From an uncultured Pseudomonadota bacterium (GTDB lineage: Bacteria; Pseudomonadota; Gammaproteobacteria; Competibacterales; Competibacteraceae): a stretch of 36,934 nt of DNA. Of this stretch, positions 8,110 to 15,201 are shown one piece after another (the first letter of the stretch is position 1; each line of letters begins with the position of its first letter). The notes beneath the pieces are model-generated. The model worked only from the letters and a program-made list of their open reading frames with translations, searched no databases and was not told where the DNA came from. Where the stretch lies: positions 1-36,934 of the forward strand of contig CAIMUS010000046.1 in NCBI GenBank assembly GCA_903844665.1, written 5' to 3'. The translations under genes and the position numbers were made by a program.

Positions 8110-9042
8110 ATGGCATCGGAACTTTTTTCTGACAGCAGTATTCTGCCGGATACCGGTCTGGTGCCTATCCGCACCATTTCCAGTCTGACCGGCGTCAACC
8201 CCGTGACCCTGCGTGCCTGGGAACGGCGCTACGGTCTGATCAGACCGGTACGCACCCCCAAGGGACACCGCCTCTACACGATGGCCGATGTTGGACTGAT
8301 CAACCAGGTAGTTTCCCTGCTGGAAGGCGGGATGTCGATCGGCCAGGTGGGACGGGTACTGGCGGCGGACAGCCCGAAACCCCACCATACCGTCGGGGAG
8401 GCGTTCGATCCCTGGTCCGCCTATCAGCGCCGTCTCATCGAAGCGATCGAACGCTTTGACGAAATTACTTTGAATGCGGTTTACAGCGAGGCGCTGTCCC
8501 TCTATCCCATCGATATCGTAACCAGCCGTCTGATCGTCCCGCTGCTGCAAGTACTGGGCCAGCGCTGGGAAAGGGCGCAAGGCAGCGTGGCCGAAGAGCA
8601 TTTCTTCAGCGTCTTTCTGCGGAACAAACTGGGCGCCCGCTTTCATCATCACAGCCGCGATCCGACGGGACCCGGCCTGCTGGCCGCCTGTCTGCCGGGC
8701 GAACAACACGAAGTCGGAATTTTATTGTTCGCCTTGGCGGCGGCGGACCGGAATTATCGCTCGATCCTGCTGGGCGCCAACACCCCGCTGGCGGAGTTAC
8801 CGCCCGTGGTGGAGCGGGCCGCCTGTCAGGGTATCGTGCTGTCCGGCTCTGCCGAAGTACCGGAGCCGGTCATCCAGGAGGAGTTACCCCGCCTGCTACA
8901 TCAGGTCGAAGTGCCCGTATTTGTCGGCGGCCAAGTGACGGCGCGGCAGGCCGTGGCGCTGGCTTCTACTCGCGCCATTACGCTGGGAGACGATTTCACC
9001 CTGGCGCTGCGCAAAGTCGACAGTGTACTCAGAAGCCGCTGA
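8110..9042 (+). CDS. MerR-family regulator with cobalamin-binding domain (CarH/LitR-like)
   Basis: The 310-residue protein has an N-terminal MerR winged helix (about residues 18-90, with ISSLTGVNPVTLRAWERRYG and PKGHRLYTMADV). A helical-bundle domain follows with the signature W153-x9-E163-H164 (WERAQGSVAEEH). A Rossmann-type B12-binding domain follows from about residue 190 with E198-x-H200-x-x-G203 (GEQHEVG). In CarH, the W-x9-EH motif caps the adenosyl group and the E/D-x-H-x-x-G histidine ligates cobalt, so adenosylcobalamin binding and light sensing are likely but not demonstrated. No photolyase, carotenoid or other typical LitR target gene is adjacent. The palindrome over its own -10 suggests autoregulation. 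Confidence 0.85.
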   Translation: MASELFSDSSILPDTGLVPIRTISSLTGVNPVTLRAWERRYGLIRPVRTPKGHRLYTMADVGLINQVVSLLEGGMSIGQVGRVLAADSPKPHHTVGEAFDPWSAYQRRLIEAIERFDEITLNAVYSEALSLYPIDIVTSRLIVPLLQVLGQRWERAQGSVAEEHFFSVFLRNKLGARFHHHSRDPTGPGLLAACLPGEQHEVGILLFALAAADRNYRSILLGANTPLAELPPVVERAACQGIVLSGSAEVPEPVIQEELPRLLHQVEVPVFVGGQVTARQAVALASTRAITLGDDFTLALRKVDSVLRSR

Positions 9043-9311
9043 GCGACGCCCTCAAGCGGTTATGCAAAACTGCAAACAGCCGGCTACCGTATAAGTCCGA
9101 AGATCGTCCACCAGCAGATTAACTACGAAAGGGATTTACAGGCTGGTTATACTAAGTTTATATTTCAATCAGTTGCAACTGGATGATGGTCGATGGGCCA
9201 GCTGCCCGGCGAGCCAAGCGTTGCAGCTTGGAAAAATCTCGGATAATTTTATCCTGACAAGAGGACCAACCAACCAGACATCGAAGCCTTGCCGTAACCA
9301 CTCACTGGATC

Positions 9312-9343
9312 ATCAATCGATTGATTTAAAAATATTTTATAAT
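9312..9343 (+). promoter_or_regulatory. Perfect 14-bp palindrome next to a TATAAT -10 box
   Basis: The 435-base gap 9043-9477 contains no convincing gene. Its main signals are the perfect palindrome ATCAATCGATTGAT (9312-9325) and the consensus -10 TATAAT (9338-9343). The palindrome sits where a -35 box would lie, and no good -35 hexamer is present. This suggests an activator- or repressor-controlled promoter for the 9478 gene. The regulator is unknown; the nearby PhaD-like TetR protein is a candidate. Confidence 0.45.
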
Positions 9344-9477
9344 TCATAACTCGATCTCGCAGCCATGGCTGTGGGTGACAGGGGAAATTTTAAAGCTATC
9401 TTTTAGTTGATCTGGTGAGCAGTTGGGAATTACCAAAGTCACCCGCTATCAATGCACTTCAGTGAGGAGAATATCCC

Positions 9478-10236
9478 GTGCCTACGAAGAAGGTAACCAC
9501 TACGTCCGCTACCACCAAGAAGACCGCCGCCCCCAACCCAGCGGCGTCTTCCAAAAAACCGGCCGAACCCGCGGCGGTAAGCAAGCCCGCCGTCGCGCCG
9601 AAAGCCGCCGAACCCGCGGCGGTAAGCAAGCCCGCCATCGCGCCGAAAGCCGCTGAACCCGCGGTGGTAAGCAAGCCCGCCGTCGCGCCGAAAGCCGCTG
9701 AACCCGCGGTGGTAAGCAAGCCAGCCGTCGCGCCGAAAGCCGCTGAACCCGCGGCGGTAAGCAAGCCCGCCGTCGCGCCGAAAGCCGCTGAACCGCCAGC
9801 CTCCGCCGCCACAGCCGTGAAACCCGCCGCGGCGGCGCCGGCGGTCGCGGCCCAACCCCCGGCGGGCGCTCCTGCCCAAAAGACGGCAACGACTGCCGCC
9901 AAGAAATCGACCGCCAAAGCAGCACCCGCCAAAGCCGAGACTGCTAAAAAAGCGCTCCCCGAGAAAAAGGCAGCCACTGCCTCTGTTACCAACATTGTCG
10001 CCAGAGTGGATATCGGCTATGGCAATAATCTGTATATCCGCGGCGAAGGCGCCGAATTGAGTTGGACTCAGGGTGTCGTAATGGTAAACACGTCCGGTGA
10101 TGAATGGTCCTGGTCTACCGCAACCGCCGGTGGACCCCTCACATTCAAGTTTCTGATCAATGACGAGATCTGGTCGGCTGGTGATAATCTCACGGTAGCC
10201 CCGGGGGAAACCTCGATTTCATCGCCGGCTTTTTAA
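9478..10236 (+). CDS. Lys/Pro/Ala-repeat protein with C-terminal CBM20-like domain
   Basis: A GTG start follows GTGAGGAGA at good spacing. Residues 1-28 are Lys/Thr/Ala-rich. Residues 29-103 are five tandem 15-residue units of the type AEPAAVSKPAVAPKA, and a further Ala/Lys/Pro linker runs to about residue 165. The last ~80 residues form a compact domain (RVDIGYGNNLYIRGEG, LSWTQGVVM, FKFLINDEIWSAGDN) that matches the layout of starch- or glycogen-binding CBM20/CBM48-like folds. There is no signal peptide, so it is probably cytosolic. The basic KPA-rich tail resembles the C-terminal tails of PhaF-type phasins and histone-like proteins, which bind DNA. It precedes a phasin gene. A link between glycogen and PHA granules or the nucleoid is inference. 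Confidence 0.75.
   Translation: MPTKKVTTTSATTKKTAAPNPAASSKKPAEPAAVSKPAVAPKAAEPAAVSKPAIAPKAAEPAVVSKPAVAPKAAEPAVVSKPAVAPKAAEPAAVSKPAVAPKAAEPPASAATAVKPAAAAPAVAAQPPAGAPAQKTATTAAKKSTAKAAPAKAETAKKALPEKKAATASVTNIVARVDIGYGNNLYIRGEGAELSWTQGVVMVNTSGDEWSWSTATAGGPLTFKFLINDEIWSAGDNLTVAPGETSISSPAF
9562..9786 (+). repeat. Five tandem 45-bp in-frame coding repeats
   Basis: Five copies of a 45-base unit encode the 15-residue motif starting AEPA. Copies differ by a few substitutions (AVAP versus AIAP, AAVS versus AVVS). Near-identity at the DNA level indicates recent expansion and probable length variation between strains. This tandem coding repeat should not be mistaken for a CRISPR array. Confidence 0.95.
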
Positions 10237-10281
10237 CGGCATCCCGGCCTGACGGGTATGACGGGGGGCGCAAGTAAAACT

Positions 10282-10368
10282 ATTGGGTGTATGGGCCAAA
10301 GCAGCGGATAGCTGGGTTCAGGCGCCGGCAGCGTAACCCGCGGCCCATGCACCCAATTCCAGAATTGG
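10282..10368. promoter_or_regulatory. Two overlapping alternative stem-loops before the phasin gene
   Basis: ATTGGGTGTATGGGCC (10282-10297) can pair with 10342-10357 (15 of 16 positions). The short perfect hairpin CCAATTC-CA-GAATTGG (10353-10368) overlaps that right arm, so the two folds exclude each other. They lie in the 318-base gap 10237-10554 between the CBM20-like gene and the phasin. No T-run follows. A role in processing or differential expression of the two genes is inference; the gap holds no convincing gene. Confidence 0.45.
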
Positions 10369-10554
10369 CTCTTTCGAAAAGACCGGGCCAGGCTGGTGAA
10401 TCACGCTCCGGGACAAGCGCGTTCCGGCGGCGTTGTCGATCTGTGCGCCAGCCGTTCGCGGGTATCCGGTCAGGCCGAATCGCCTGGCCGGCAGACCGGC
10501 GGAATCCCACCGGATTTTCCGCCGCCCTGTTGGCAGCTCGAAAGGTATTGAACC

Positions 10555-10968
10555 ATGTTAAAGGAAAAATCCATGTCTTCGCCGCCCCTCTTGGTGGCTG
10601 GCATTGCCGGATTGACTCGCAAAGTCTGGCTGGCGGGCCTGGGCGCTGTCGCGATGGCCGGGGAAGGGGGCGGCATGCTGTTCGCAGCCCTGGTGGAAGA
10701 AGGAGAAAAAGTGGAGACTCAGACCCGCCAGGTTACCCAGGAAAAAGTCGAAGCCGTCAAAACCCAGTGGGAACATACCGTCGAAGATCTCAGGGATAGG
10801 GCCACCGATACCTTCGATGGGGTAGAACAGTTGGTGGAGGACCGGATGGCTCGGGTACTGCTGCGGCTGGGAGTGGCCACCAGTGAAGATGTCCAGGAAT
10901 TGATCGTGCGTATAGAAAATATCAATAGCAATGTTAATGCGCTGCTCGATAAGCACCGATTGCCTTAA
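10555..10968 (+). CDS. phaI: Phasin (poly(hydroxyalkanoate) granule-associated protein)
   Basis: The 137-residue protein matches the PhaI/PhaF phasin family: a hydrophobic N-terminal part (VAGIAGLTRKVWLAGLGAVAMAGEGGGMLFAALVEEGEKVE) followed by long amphipathic helices with QEKVEAVKTQWEHTVEDLRDRATDTFDGVEQLVEDRMARVLLRLGVATSEDVQEL. The C-terminus NINSNVNALL is a coiled-coil segment. Phasins coat PHA granules and limit their coalescence. This protein lacks the Lys/Pro/Ala DNA-binding tail of PhaF, while the gene just upstream has such a tail without a phasin domain. An internal ATG (MSSPP, residue 7) is an alternative start. It converges on a PhaD-like regulator. Confidence 0.88.
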   Translation: MLKEKSMSSPPLLVAGIAGLTRKVWLAGLGAVAMAGEGGGMLFAALVEEGEKVETQTRQVTQEKVEAVKTQWEHTVEDLRDRATDTFDGVEQLVEDRMARVLLRLGVATSEDVQELIVRIENINSNVNALLDKHRLP

Positions 10969-10995
10969 GCATTACCGCAGCCAGCCTCAGTCTAA

Positions 10996-11622
10996 TCAGT
11001 CTAAATAGTCATGACTCAGTTTTTGCAATAGCTTGCGCATATCCTCTCTTAAGAAGGGTGATACCAGCGCCATCACCTGATAGACGCCCAGGCCAAGATT
11101 GTTGTCATTGCTGTTGCGGTCATCACCGCGGATATTATGAAAATTGATCCAATAGGTGGCGACCACGGCGACATTGGTAGCCAGCGCCTGAATCTCTTCG
11201 CTGGTGGCCTGAATCACTTTGGTTTGCACCAGACCTTCGAATATCGCAACCGCTGTCTTGATCTTGCGTTCCAAAATCCGTTTGAACCGCAGCCGCAGCT
11301 TCCTGCTGCGGCTTACGATATTTTCCAGGTCACGGTAGAGAAAACGATACTCCCAGATGCTTTCGAATACCAGATGCAGGTAAAGCCACATGTCTTCCAT
11401 GTTGAGATCGCGGCTTTGCGGCACTTGCAAGGCATCCGATATTTTTTTCTCATAGCTCAGAAACAATTGATAGATAATCTCATCCTTATTGCGGAAATGA
11501 TAATAGAGATTGCCGGGGCTGATATTCATTTCATCGGCGATATGGTTGGTCGTAATACGAGGCGCCCCATGTTCATTGAAAAGCTGCAAACTGGTTTGCA
11601 AAATACGCTCGCTGGTCTTCAT
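10996..11622 (-). CDS. phaD: TetR-family transcriptional regulator, PhaD-like
   Basis: The 208-residue protein begins MKTSERILQTSLQLFNEHG and has the TetR helix-turn-helix ITTNHIADEMNISPGNLYYHFRNKDEII at about residues 23-50. This is close in wording to Pseudomonas PhaD, a TetR-type activator of pha genes. The remainder is an all-helical ligand-binding domain. It is convergent with the phasin, with 27 bases between stops, matching the proximity of phaD to the phasin genes in pseudomonads. The ligand in Pseudomonas is thought to be an acyl-CoA intermediate; here that is inference. The gene symbol is tentative. Confidence 0.8.
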   Translation of the reverse strand: MKTSERILQTSLQLFNEHGAPRITTNHIADEMNISPGNLYYHFRNKDEIIYQLFLSYEKKISDALQVPQSRDLNMEDMWLYLHLVFESIWEYRFLYRDLENIVSRSRKLRLRFKRILERKIKTAVAIFEGLVQTKVIQATSEEIQALATNVAVVATYWINFHNIRGDDRNSNDNNLGLGVYQVMALVSPFLREDMRKLLQKLSHDYLD

Positions 11623-11799
11623 ACGTGATTTAGCCCCCCAGGTGGCTGTATTTTTATTTTAAAAAAGTTAAACCGGTTCCAACAATCAAGGTGTAATTCT
11701 AACACGCCCTCCGTAAGCCTTGATATTATTTGTTTTCTTTTCCGGCAGCCAGGCTGGCGGCAACCCTCTCCCCGCTGAGGGAAGGATTTCGCCTGTCCC

Positions 11800-12885
11800 T
11801 CAGGCGTCGTTATTGCCCAGCACCGTCCGGCCACGCTGCGCCGCGAAATCCAGTAACCGTTGAATAGGCTTTACCGCGCGCGCCCGGATGGCCTCATCGA
11901 TCAGAATTTCATTGGCGCCGGTTTCCAGGACATAAGCCAGCTTGCGCAAGCCGTTCATCGCCATCCAGGGACAATGGGCGCAACTGACGCAGGTGGCGCT
12001 TTTGCCGGCGATGGGCGCCTCCAGGAAAATTTTACCGGGCGCCGCCTCCCGCATTTTATAAAAAATCCCCCGGTCGGTGGCAACGATAAATTTCCGGGCC
12101 GCCAGTTCGCGGGTGGCCTCGATCAGCGCCGTGGTCGAACCTACCACATCCGCCTGGGCGATGACATCCGCGGGCGATTCCGGATGCACCAGCACCCTGG
12201 CGTCCGGATGCTCGGCCCGTAACCGGCGCAGCCCTTCGGCCTTGAAGGCCTCGTGCACGATACAGGAGCCTTCCCAGAGCAGCATGTCGGCGCCGGTTTC
12301 CCGGCGGATATAGGCGCCCAGATGGCGGTCCGGCGCCCACAGGATTGTCTCGCCTCTGGCCGCCAGATAGCGGACGATATCGAGCGCGATGCCGGAGGTC
12401 ACCACCCAGTCGGCCCGCGCCTTCACCGCCGCGCTGGTATTGGCATAGACCACCACAGTGCGATCGGGGTGCCGGTCGCAGAAAGCGCTGAAGGCGTCCG
12501 CCGGGCAACCGAGATCCAGCGAGCAGGTGGCCGCCAGGTCCGGCAGCAGCACCCGCTTCTCCGGATTCAGGATTTTGGCGGTCTCGCCCATGAAGCGCAC
12601 GCCGGCCACCACCAGTGTACCGGCCGGGCACTCGGCGCCGAACCGCGCCATATCCAGGGAGTCGGAGACATAACCCCCGGTGGCGTCGGCCAGTTCCTGC
12701 AACTCGGGAGCGGTATAGTAGTGGGCAACCAGCTTGGCGTCCTGTTCCACCAGCAGACGCTCGATCCGCTCGATCAGCCTCTGCCGTTCCAGAGGGTGCA
12801 ACGTTTCTTCGACCGTGGCGGGAACCTGGGCAGGCGACAGCCGTAAGCGTGGGGACAGATCGGCAAGAGAGGCGATGGCGTTCAT
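11800..12885 (-). CDS. nadA: Quinolinate synthase
   Basis: NadA condenses iminoaspartate with dihydroxyacetone phosphate to quinolinate, an early step of de novo NAD synthesis, using a [4Fe-4S] cluster. The 361-residue protein shows [87 protein letters not shown] and [13 protein letters not shown]. These include the cysteines that ligate the cluster. It lies 26 bases downstream of nrtR on the same strand, so the pair is very likely an operon controlled by NrtR. nadB and nadC are not in the window. Confidence 0.95.
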   Translation of the reverse strand: MNAIASLADLSPRLRLSPAQVPATVEETLHPLERQRLIERIERLLVEQDAKLVAHYYTAPELQELADATGGYVSDSLDMARFGAECPAGTLVVAGVRFMGETAKILNPEKRVLLPDLAATCSLDLGCPADAFSAFCDRHPDRTVVVYANTSAAVKARADWVVTSGIALDIVRYLAARGETILWAPDRHLGAYIRRETGADMLLWEGSCIVHEAFKAEGLRRLRAEHPDARVLVHPESPADVIAQADVVGSTTALIEATRELAARKFIVATDRGIFYKMREAAPGKIFLEAPIAGKSATCVSCAHCPWMAMNGLRKLAYVLETGANEILIDEAIRARAVKPIQRLLDFAAQRGRTVLGNNDA

Positions 12886-12911
12886 TGATTGTTCTCGGGA
12901 ATCGTAGCGTG

Positions 12912-13556
12912 CTACTTGATGAATTCGACCTTACCGGGCGTCCTGGCGCGGTACAGTCGGGCAGGGCGGTGATTGCCATGCCGGTCCAGCTCGCTGGTGG
13001 CTTCGAGACAGCCCATGGCCAACACCCTTTTGCGGAAGTTACGCTTGTCCAGCGCGGCCCCCAGAATGGTCTCATAGACGGATTGCAAGGCGCTCAAGGT
13101 AAAACGCTCCGGCATGAATTGCAGCGCGATAGTGGTATAGGCCAGCTTGGCCGCCAGCCGCTTGTGCGCCATGGCGATGATGTCCGCATGATCGAGCGCC
13201 AGCGGCGGCAGTCGGGTAATGGCGAACCAATCCAAGCCATCCGCCTGCCGCTCGCGCAGGCGTAGTTGTTCATCCGGCGCCAGGGCGTAATAAGCCACCG
13301 AAACCAGGCGTTGCGTCGGGTGCCGCCCCGGACGGCCGAAGGTGTAAAGCTGTTCCAGGTAAACTCCAGTGACTCCAGTCTGTTGCTCCAGGTGCTGCAA
13401 AGCCGAGCTTTCCAGATCTTCATCCGCCGCCATGCCGCCGCCGGGCAGCCTCCAGCCACCGTTATCCAGCGCCGCCAGCAATACCTCCAGGCGGTCATTG
13501 CGGATGCTGAACAGCACCACATCGGTGGAAATGGCAAGGGTATTCTGCGGGGACAT
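12912..13556 (-). CDS. nrtR: Nudix-related transcriptional regulator of NAD metabolism
   Basis: The 214-residue protein combines an N-terminal Nudix-like domain ([45 protein letters not shown]) with a C-terminal winged helix ([31 protein letters not shown], then RPARLYRA). The Nudix box lacks the full catalytic REUXEEXGU pattern: the region reads LQHLEQQTG. That is usual for NrtR, whose Nudix domain senses ADP-ribose or related metabolites rather than hydrolysing them efficiently. It is co-directional with nadA and has two palindromes upstream that could be its operators. Confidence 0.9.
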   Translation of the reverse strand: MSPQNTLAISTDVVLFSIRNDRLEVLLAALDNGGWRLPGGGMAADEDLESSALQHLEQQTGVTGVYLEQLYTFGRPGRHPTQRLVSVAYYALAPDEQLRLRERQADGLDWFAITRLPPLALDHADIIAMAHKRLAAKLAYTTIALQFMPERFTLSALQSVYETILGAALDKRNFRKRVLAMGCLEATSELDRHGNHRPARLYRARTPGKVEFIK

Positions 13557-13570
13557 GATCGGACGGGTTA

Positions 13571-13611
13571 GTGTAAAAGTTACACCAAATATTAGTGTCG
13601 TTACAACACTA
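13571..13611. promoter_or_regulatory. Two candidate NrtR operators
   Basis: GTGTAAAAGTTACAC (13571-13585) has perfect 6-base arms around AAG. TAGTGTCGTTACAACACTA (13593-13611) has perfect 6-base arms TAGTGT/ACACTA. The centres are 24 bases apart. The pair sits 15 bases upstream of nrtR and 40 bases before an orphan start codon on the other strand, as expected for a shared divergent operator. NrtR binding is inference from position and symmetry. Confidence 0.6.
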
Positions 13612-13637
13612 TGTCAAGTTTTTGACAGATTTTTTAC

Positions 13638-13665
13638 AGGAGAATTTTTCATGAGTTTTAATTAG
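13638..13665 (+). pseudogene. Orphan gene start interrupted by a repeat element
   Basis: AGGAGA (13638-13643) stands 7 bases before ATG (13651). The frame then reads M-S-F-N and hits TAG exactly where the repeat element begins. The start lies immediately downstream of the candidate NrtR operators and divergent from nrtR. If the element and one copy of TAATTA are removed, the frame continues as MSFNYTPVYTSDIRRLVTVA before another stop, so the remnant is short or further decayed. It may once have been an NrtR-controlled NAD gene; its identity cannot be recovered from this sequence. Confidence 0.4.
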
Positions 13666-13917
13666 TGTCTGGCCGAAAACCCGTAGGTCGGGCACAGGAC
13701 GTGCCCGACTGTCGGGCACGTCCTGTGCCCGACCTACAAGGTTGGCATCCCCGAGAGAGGTTTTCGGTCAGGTAAGCGTTCACCCCCCTCCCCCTAACCC
13801 CCTCCCACAAGGGGAGGGGGAATACGCTAAGTAGCTGTTTTGCAATAACTCCCTCCCCCCTTGTGGGGGAGGGTCGGGGAGAGGGGTCTGAACGGTTACT
13901 CGGTCAGACACTAATTA
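13659..13917. repeat. TTAGTG..CTGRCCGAAAAC repeat element, split by a nested MITE
   Basis: The left end (TAATTAGTGTCTGGCCGAAAAC) and right end (GGTCAGACACTAATTA) are inverted copies of each other, like the element at 967-1125. The left part holds the hairpin GTAGGTCGGGCACAGGACG / CGTCCTGTGCCCGACCTAC. The right end is separated from it by the inserted element at 13772-13899. With that insertion removed, the outer element would be about 123 bases. Confidence 0.8.
13772..13899. mobile_element. Nested MITE-like element with IS66-type ends and 8-bp target duplication
   Basis: This 128-base element starts GTAAGCGTTCA and ends TGAACGGTTAC, which are inverted repeats with one mismatch. It is bordered by a perfect direct repeat TCGGTCAG (13764-13771 and 13900-13907). 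IS66-family elements typically have GTAA termini and make 8-bp duplications, so it is best read as a non-autonomous IS66-type derivative. The interior is two CCCTCCCCC/GGGGGAGGG hairpins. No coding sequence is present. Confidence 0.8.
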
Positions 13918-14129
13918 CACTCCGGTTTACACAAGCGATATTCGCCGGCTTGTCACGGTGGCATAATTGCATTTTTTCAAATGATGGCGATCCTATAGGT
14001 TTCCGGCAGGGAGGGAGCGGCTCCGGTTGCGTCTTGTTCCAGGCGGGGGAGCTTTTAGACTATGCAAAATCATGCCGGACGACTACATTATGGCGCTCAC
14101 ATATCGCTCTCATGCAGAGGAGTTTATAG

Positions 14130-14381
14130 ATGGCCACCTGCGAAGAGGTTAAGCTGCTGCTTGCCCAGGTCTTGCAACTCGGCGAGCGGGTGCGACAATT
14201 CGACCGTTCCACGCCGTTGATGGGCAGCCTGCCGGAATTCGACTCCATGATGGTCATAGCGCTGATCACCGCACTGGAGGAACACTTCGACCTCACGATC
14301 GAGGACGATGAAATCAGCGCTGAAATTTTCGAGACGGTCGGTAACCTCTGTGACTTCGTCGAGCGCAAGCTTGGCCGGTGA
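14130..14381 (+). CDS. Acyl carrier protein, exosortase-A system associated
   Basis: The 83-residue acidic protein has the phosphopantetheine attachment motif FDSMMVI with S39 as the modified serine, followed by ALITALEEHFDLTIEDDEI, a typical helix II-III of acyl carrier proteins. A GAGGAG site precedes the ATG. It directly precedes two alpha/beta hydrolases of the exosortase-A-associated families, and such an ACP is a regular member of those clusters. It presumably carries an acyl group for modification of the exopolysaccharide or a lipid-linked intermediate. The acyl-CoA ligase that often accompanies it is not in this window. Confidence 0.88.
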   Translation: MATCEEVKLLLAQVLQLGERVRQFDRSTPLMGSLPEFDSMMVIALITALEEHFDLTIEDDEISAEIFETVGNLCDFVERKLGR

Positions 14382-15198
14382 GCCGTCTGTAGAGATTCGG
14401 CCCCGGCCGGGATTTCTGCAAGGCAGCTCAGGTCCCTTGTTTATCCTGTATTATCCTCCTCTCCCGACCATCCCCCCACGCGGCAGCATTCTCTATATTC
14501 ATCCCTTTGCGGAGGAAATGAACAAGTCGCGCCGTATGGCCGCCTTACAGGCCCGCCGTTTTGCCGCCGCCGGCTTCGGCGTATTGCAGCCGGATCTGTA
14601 TGGCTGCGGCGACAGCGGCGGGGATTTCGCCGCCGCCCGCTGGACGGTGTGGCAGGCCGATCTGCGGCTCTGTCTGGACTGGCTGCTGGCCCGCAGCGCC
14701 ACCCCCCTGTATCTCTGGGGGTTACGGTTGGGATGCCTGCTGGCGGTGGAACTGGCCACGCAGGTTCAAGCGACGGGTTCGATCTTATGGCATCCCGTCA
14801 TCGATGGCGCAAAGGCGCTGACCCAATTCCTGCGCCTGCGGCTAGCCGCCGGAATGCTGGACGGAACCCAGGAGACGCTGGCCCGGTTGCGGGCGGAACT
14901 GGCTGCCGGGCGGGCGGTGGAAGTGGCCGGCTACGAGTTGCACCCTGAATTGGCCACCGCCCTGGAGCAGGCCCGGTTAGCGACGCCGCCGGCCGGCGCC
15001 CACGTCAACTGGTTCGAACTCGTGGCCACACCCGAACGGGGGCTGGCGCCGTCCAGCCAGCAGTTACTGGCGCAATGGCGCGAAGCCGGAGTGGCGGTCA
15101 GCGCCCGGACCGTGGTGGGCGAACCGTTCTGGTCCACTCAGGAAATCACTTCCGTACCGGCGTTGCTGGAAGCCACCAGCCGCAGCCTGGATCGATAG
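14371..15198 (+). CDS. Alpha/beta hydrolase, exosortase-A-associated hydrolase 2 type
   Basis: The likely product is about 275 residues. It has FILYYPP, GSILYIHPFAEEMNKSRRMAALQARRFAAAGFGVLQPDLYGCGDSGGDF and LYLWGLRLGCLLAVELA, the alpha/beta-hydrolase layout of the family annotated as hydrolase 2 of exosortase-A systems. The nucleophile-elbow position reads GLRLG instead of GxSxG, so the classical serine is absent. The start is uncertain: TTG at 14371 overlaps the end of the ACP gene by 11 bases, and an ATG at 14308 would give 296 residues with a deep overlap. The next gene follows after 3 bases, so this is one operon. Confidence 0.82.
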   Translation: MAGEPSVEIRPRPGFLQGSSGPLFILYYPPLPTIPPRGSILYIHPFAEEMNKSRRMAALQARRFAAAGFGVLQPDLYGCGDSGGDFAAARWTVWQADLRLCLDWLLARSATPLYLWGLRLGCLLAVELATQVQATGSILWHPVIDGAKALTQFLRLRLAAGMLDGTQETLARLRAELAAGRAVEVAGYELHPELATALEQARLATPPAGAHVNWFELVATPERGLAPSSQQLLAQWREAGVAVSARTVVGEPFWSTQEITSVPALLEATSRSLDR

Positions 15199-15201
15199 CT
15201 G

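Noticed and set aside
9562-9786. Possible CRISPR array from regularly spaced repeats
   Set aside because: The 45-bp units are contiguous, without unique spacers, and encode an in-frame 15-residue protein repeat.
10287-10799. 170-codon frame between the CBM20-like gene and phasin
   Set aside because: It overlaps the phasin gene in a different frame, is Arg/Gly/Pro-rich and covers the hairpin region.
12056-13075. 339-codon antisense-frame reading across nadA and nrtR
   Set aside because: It overlaps two well-identified genes in another frame and looks like low-complexity Arg/Gly/Pro sequence.
13863-14129. 88-codon open frame before the acyl carrier protein gene
   Set aside because: Its first part lies inside the MITE-like element and the rest has no ribosome binding site or recognisable protein features.
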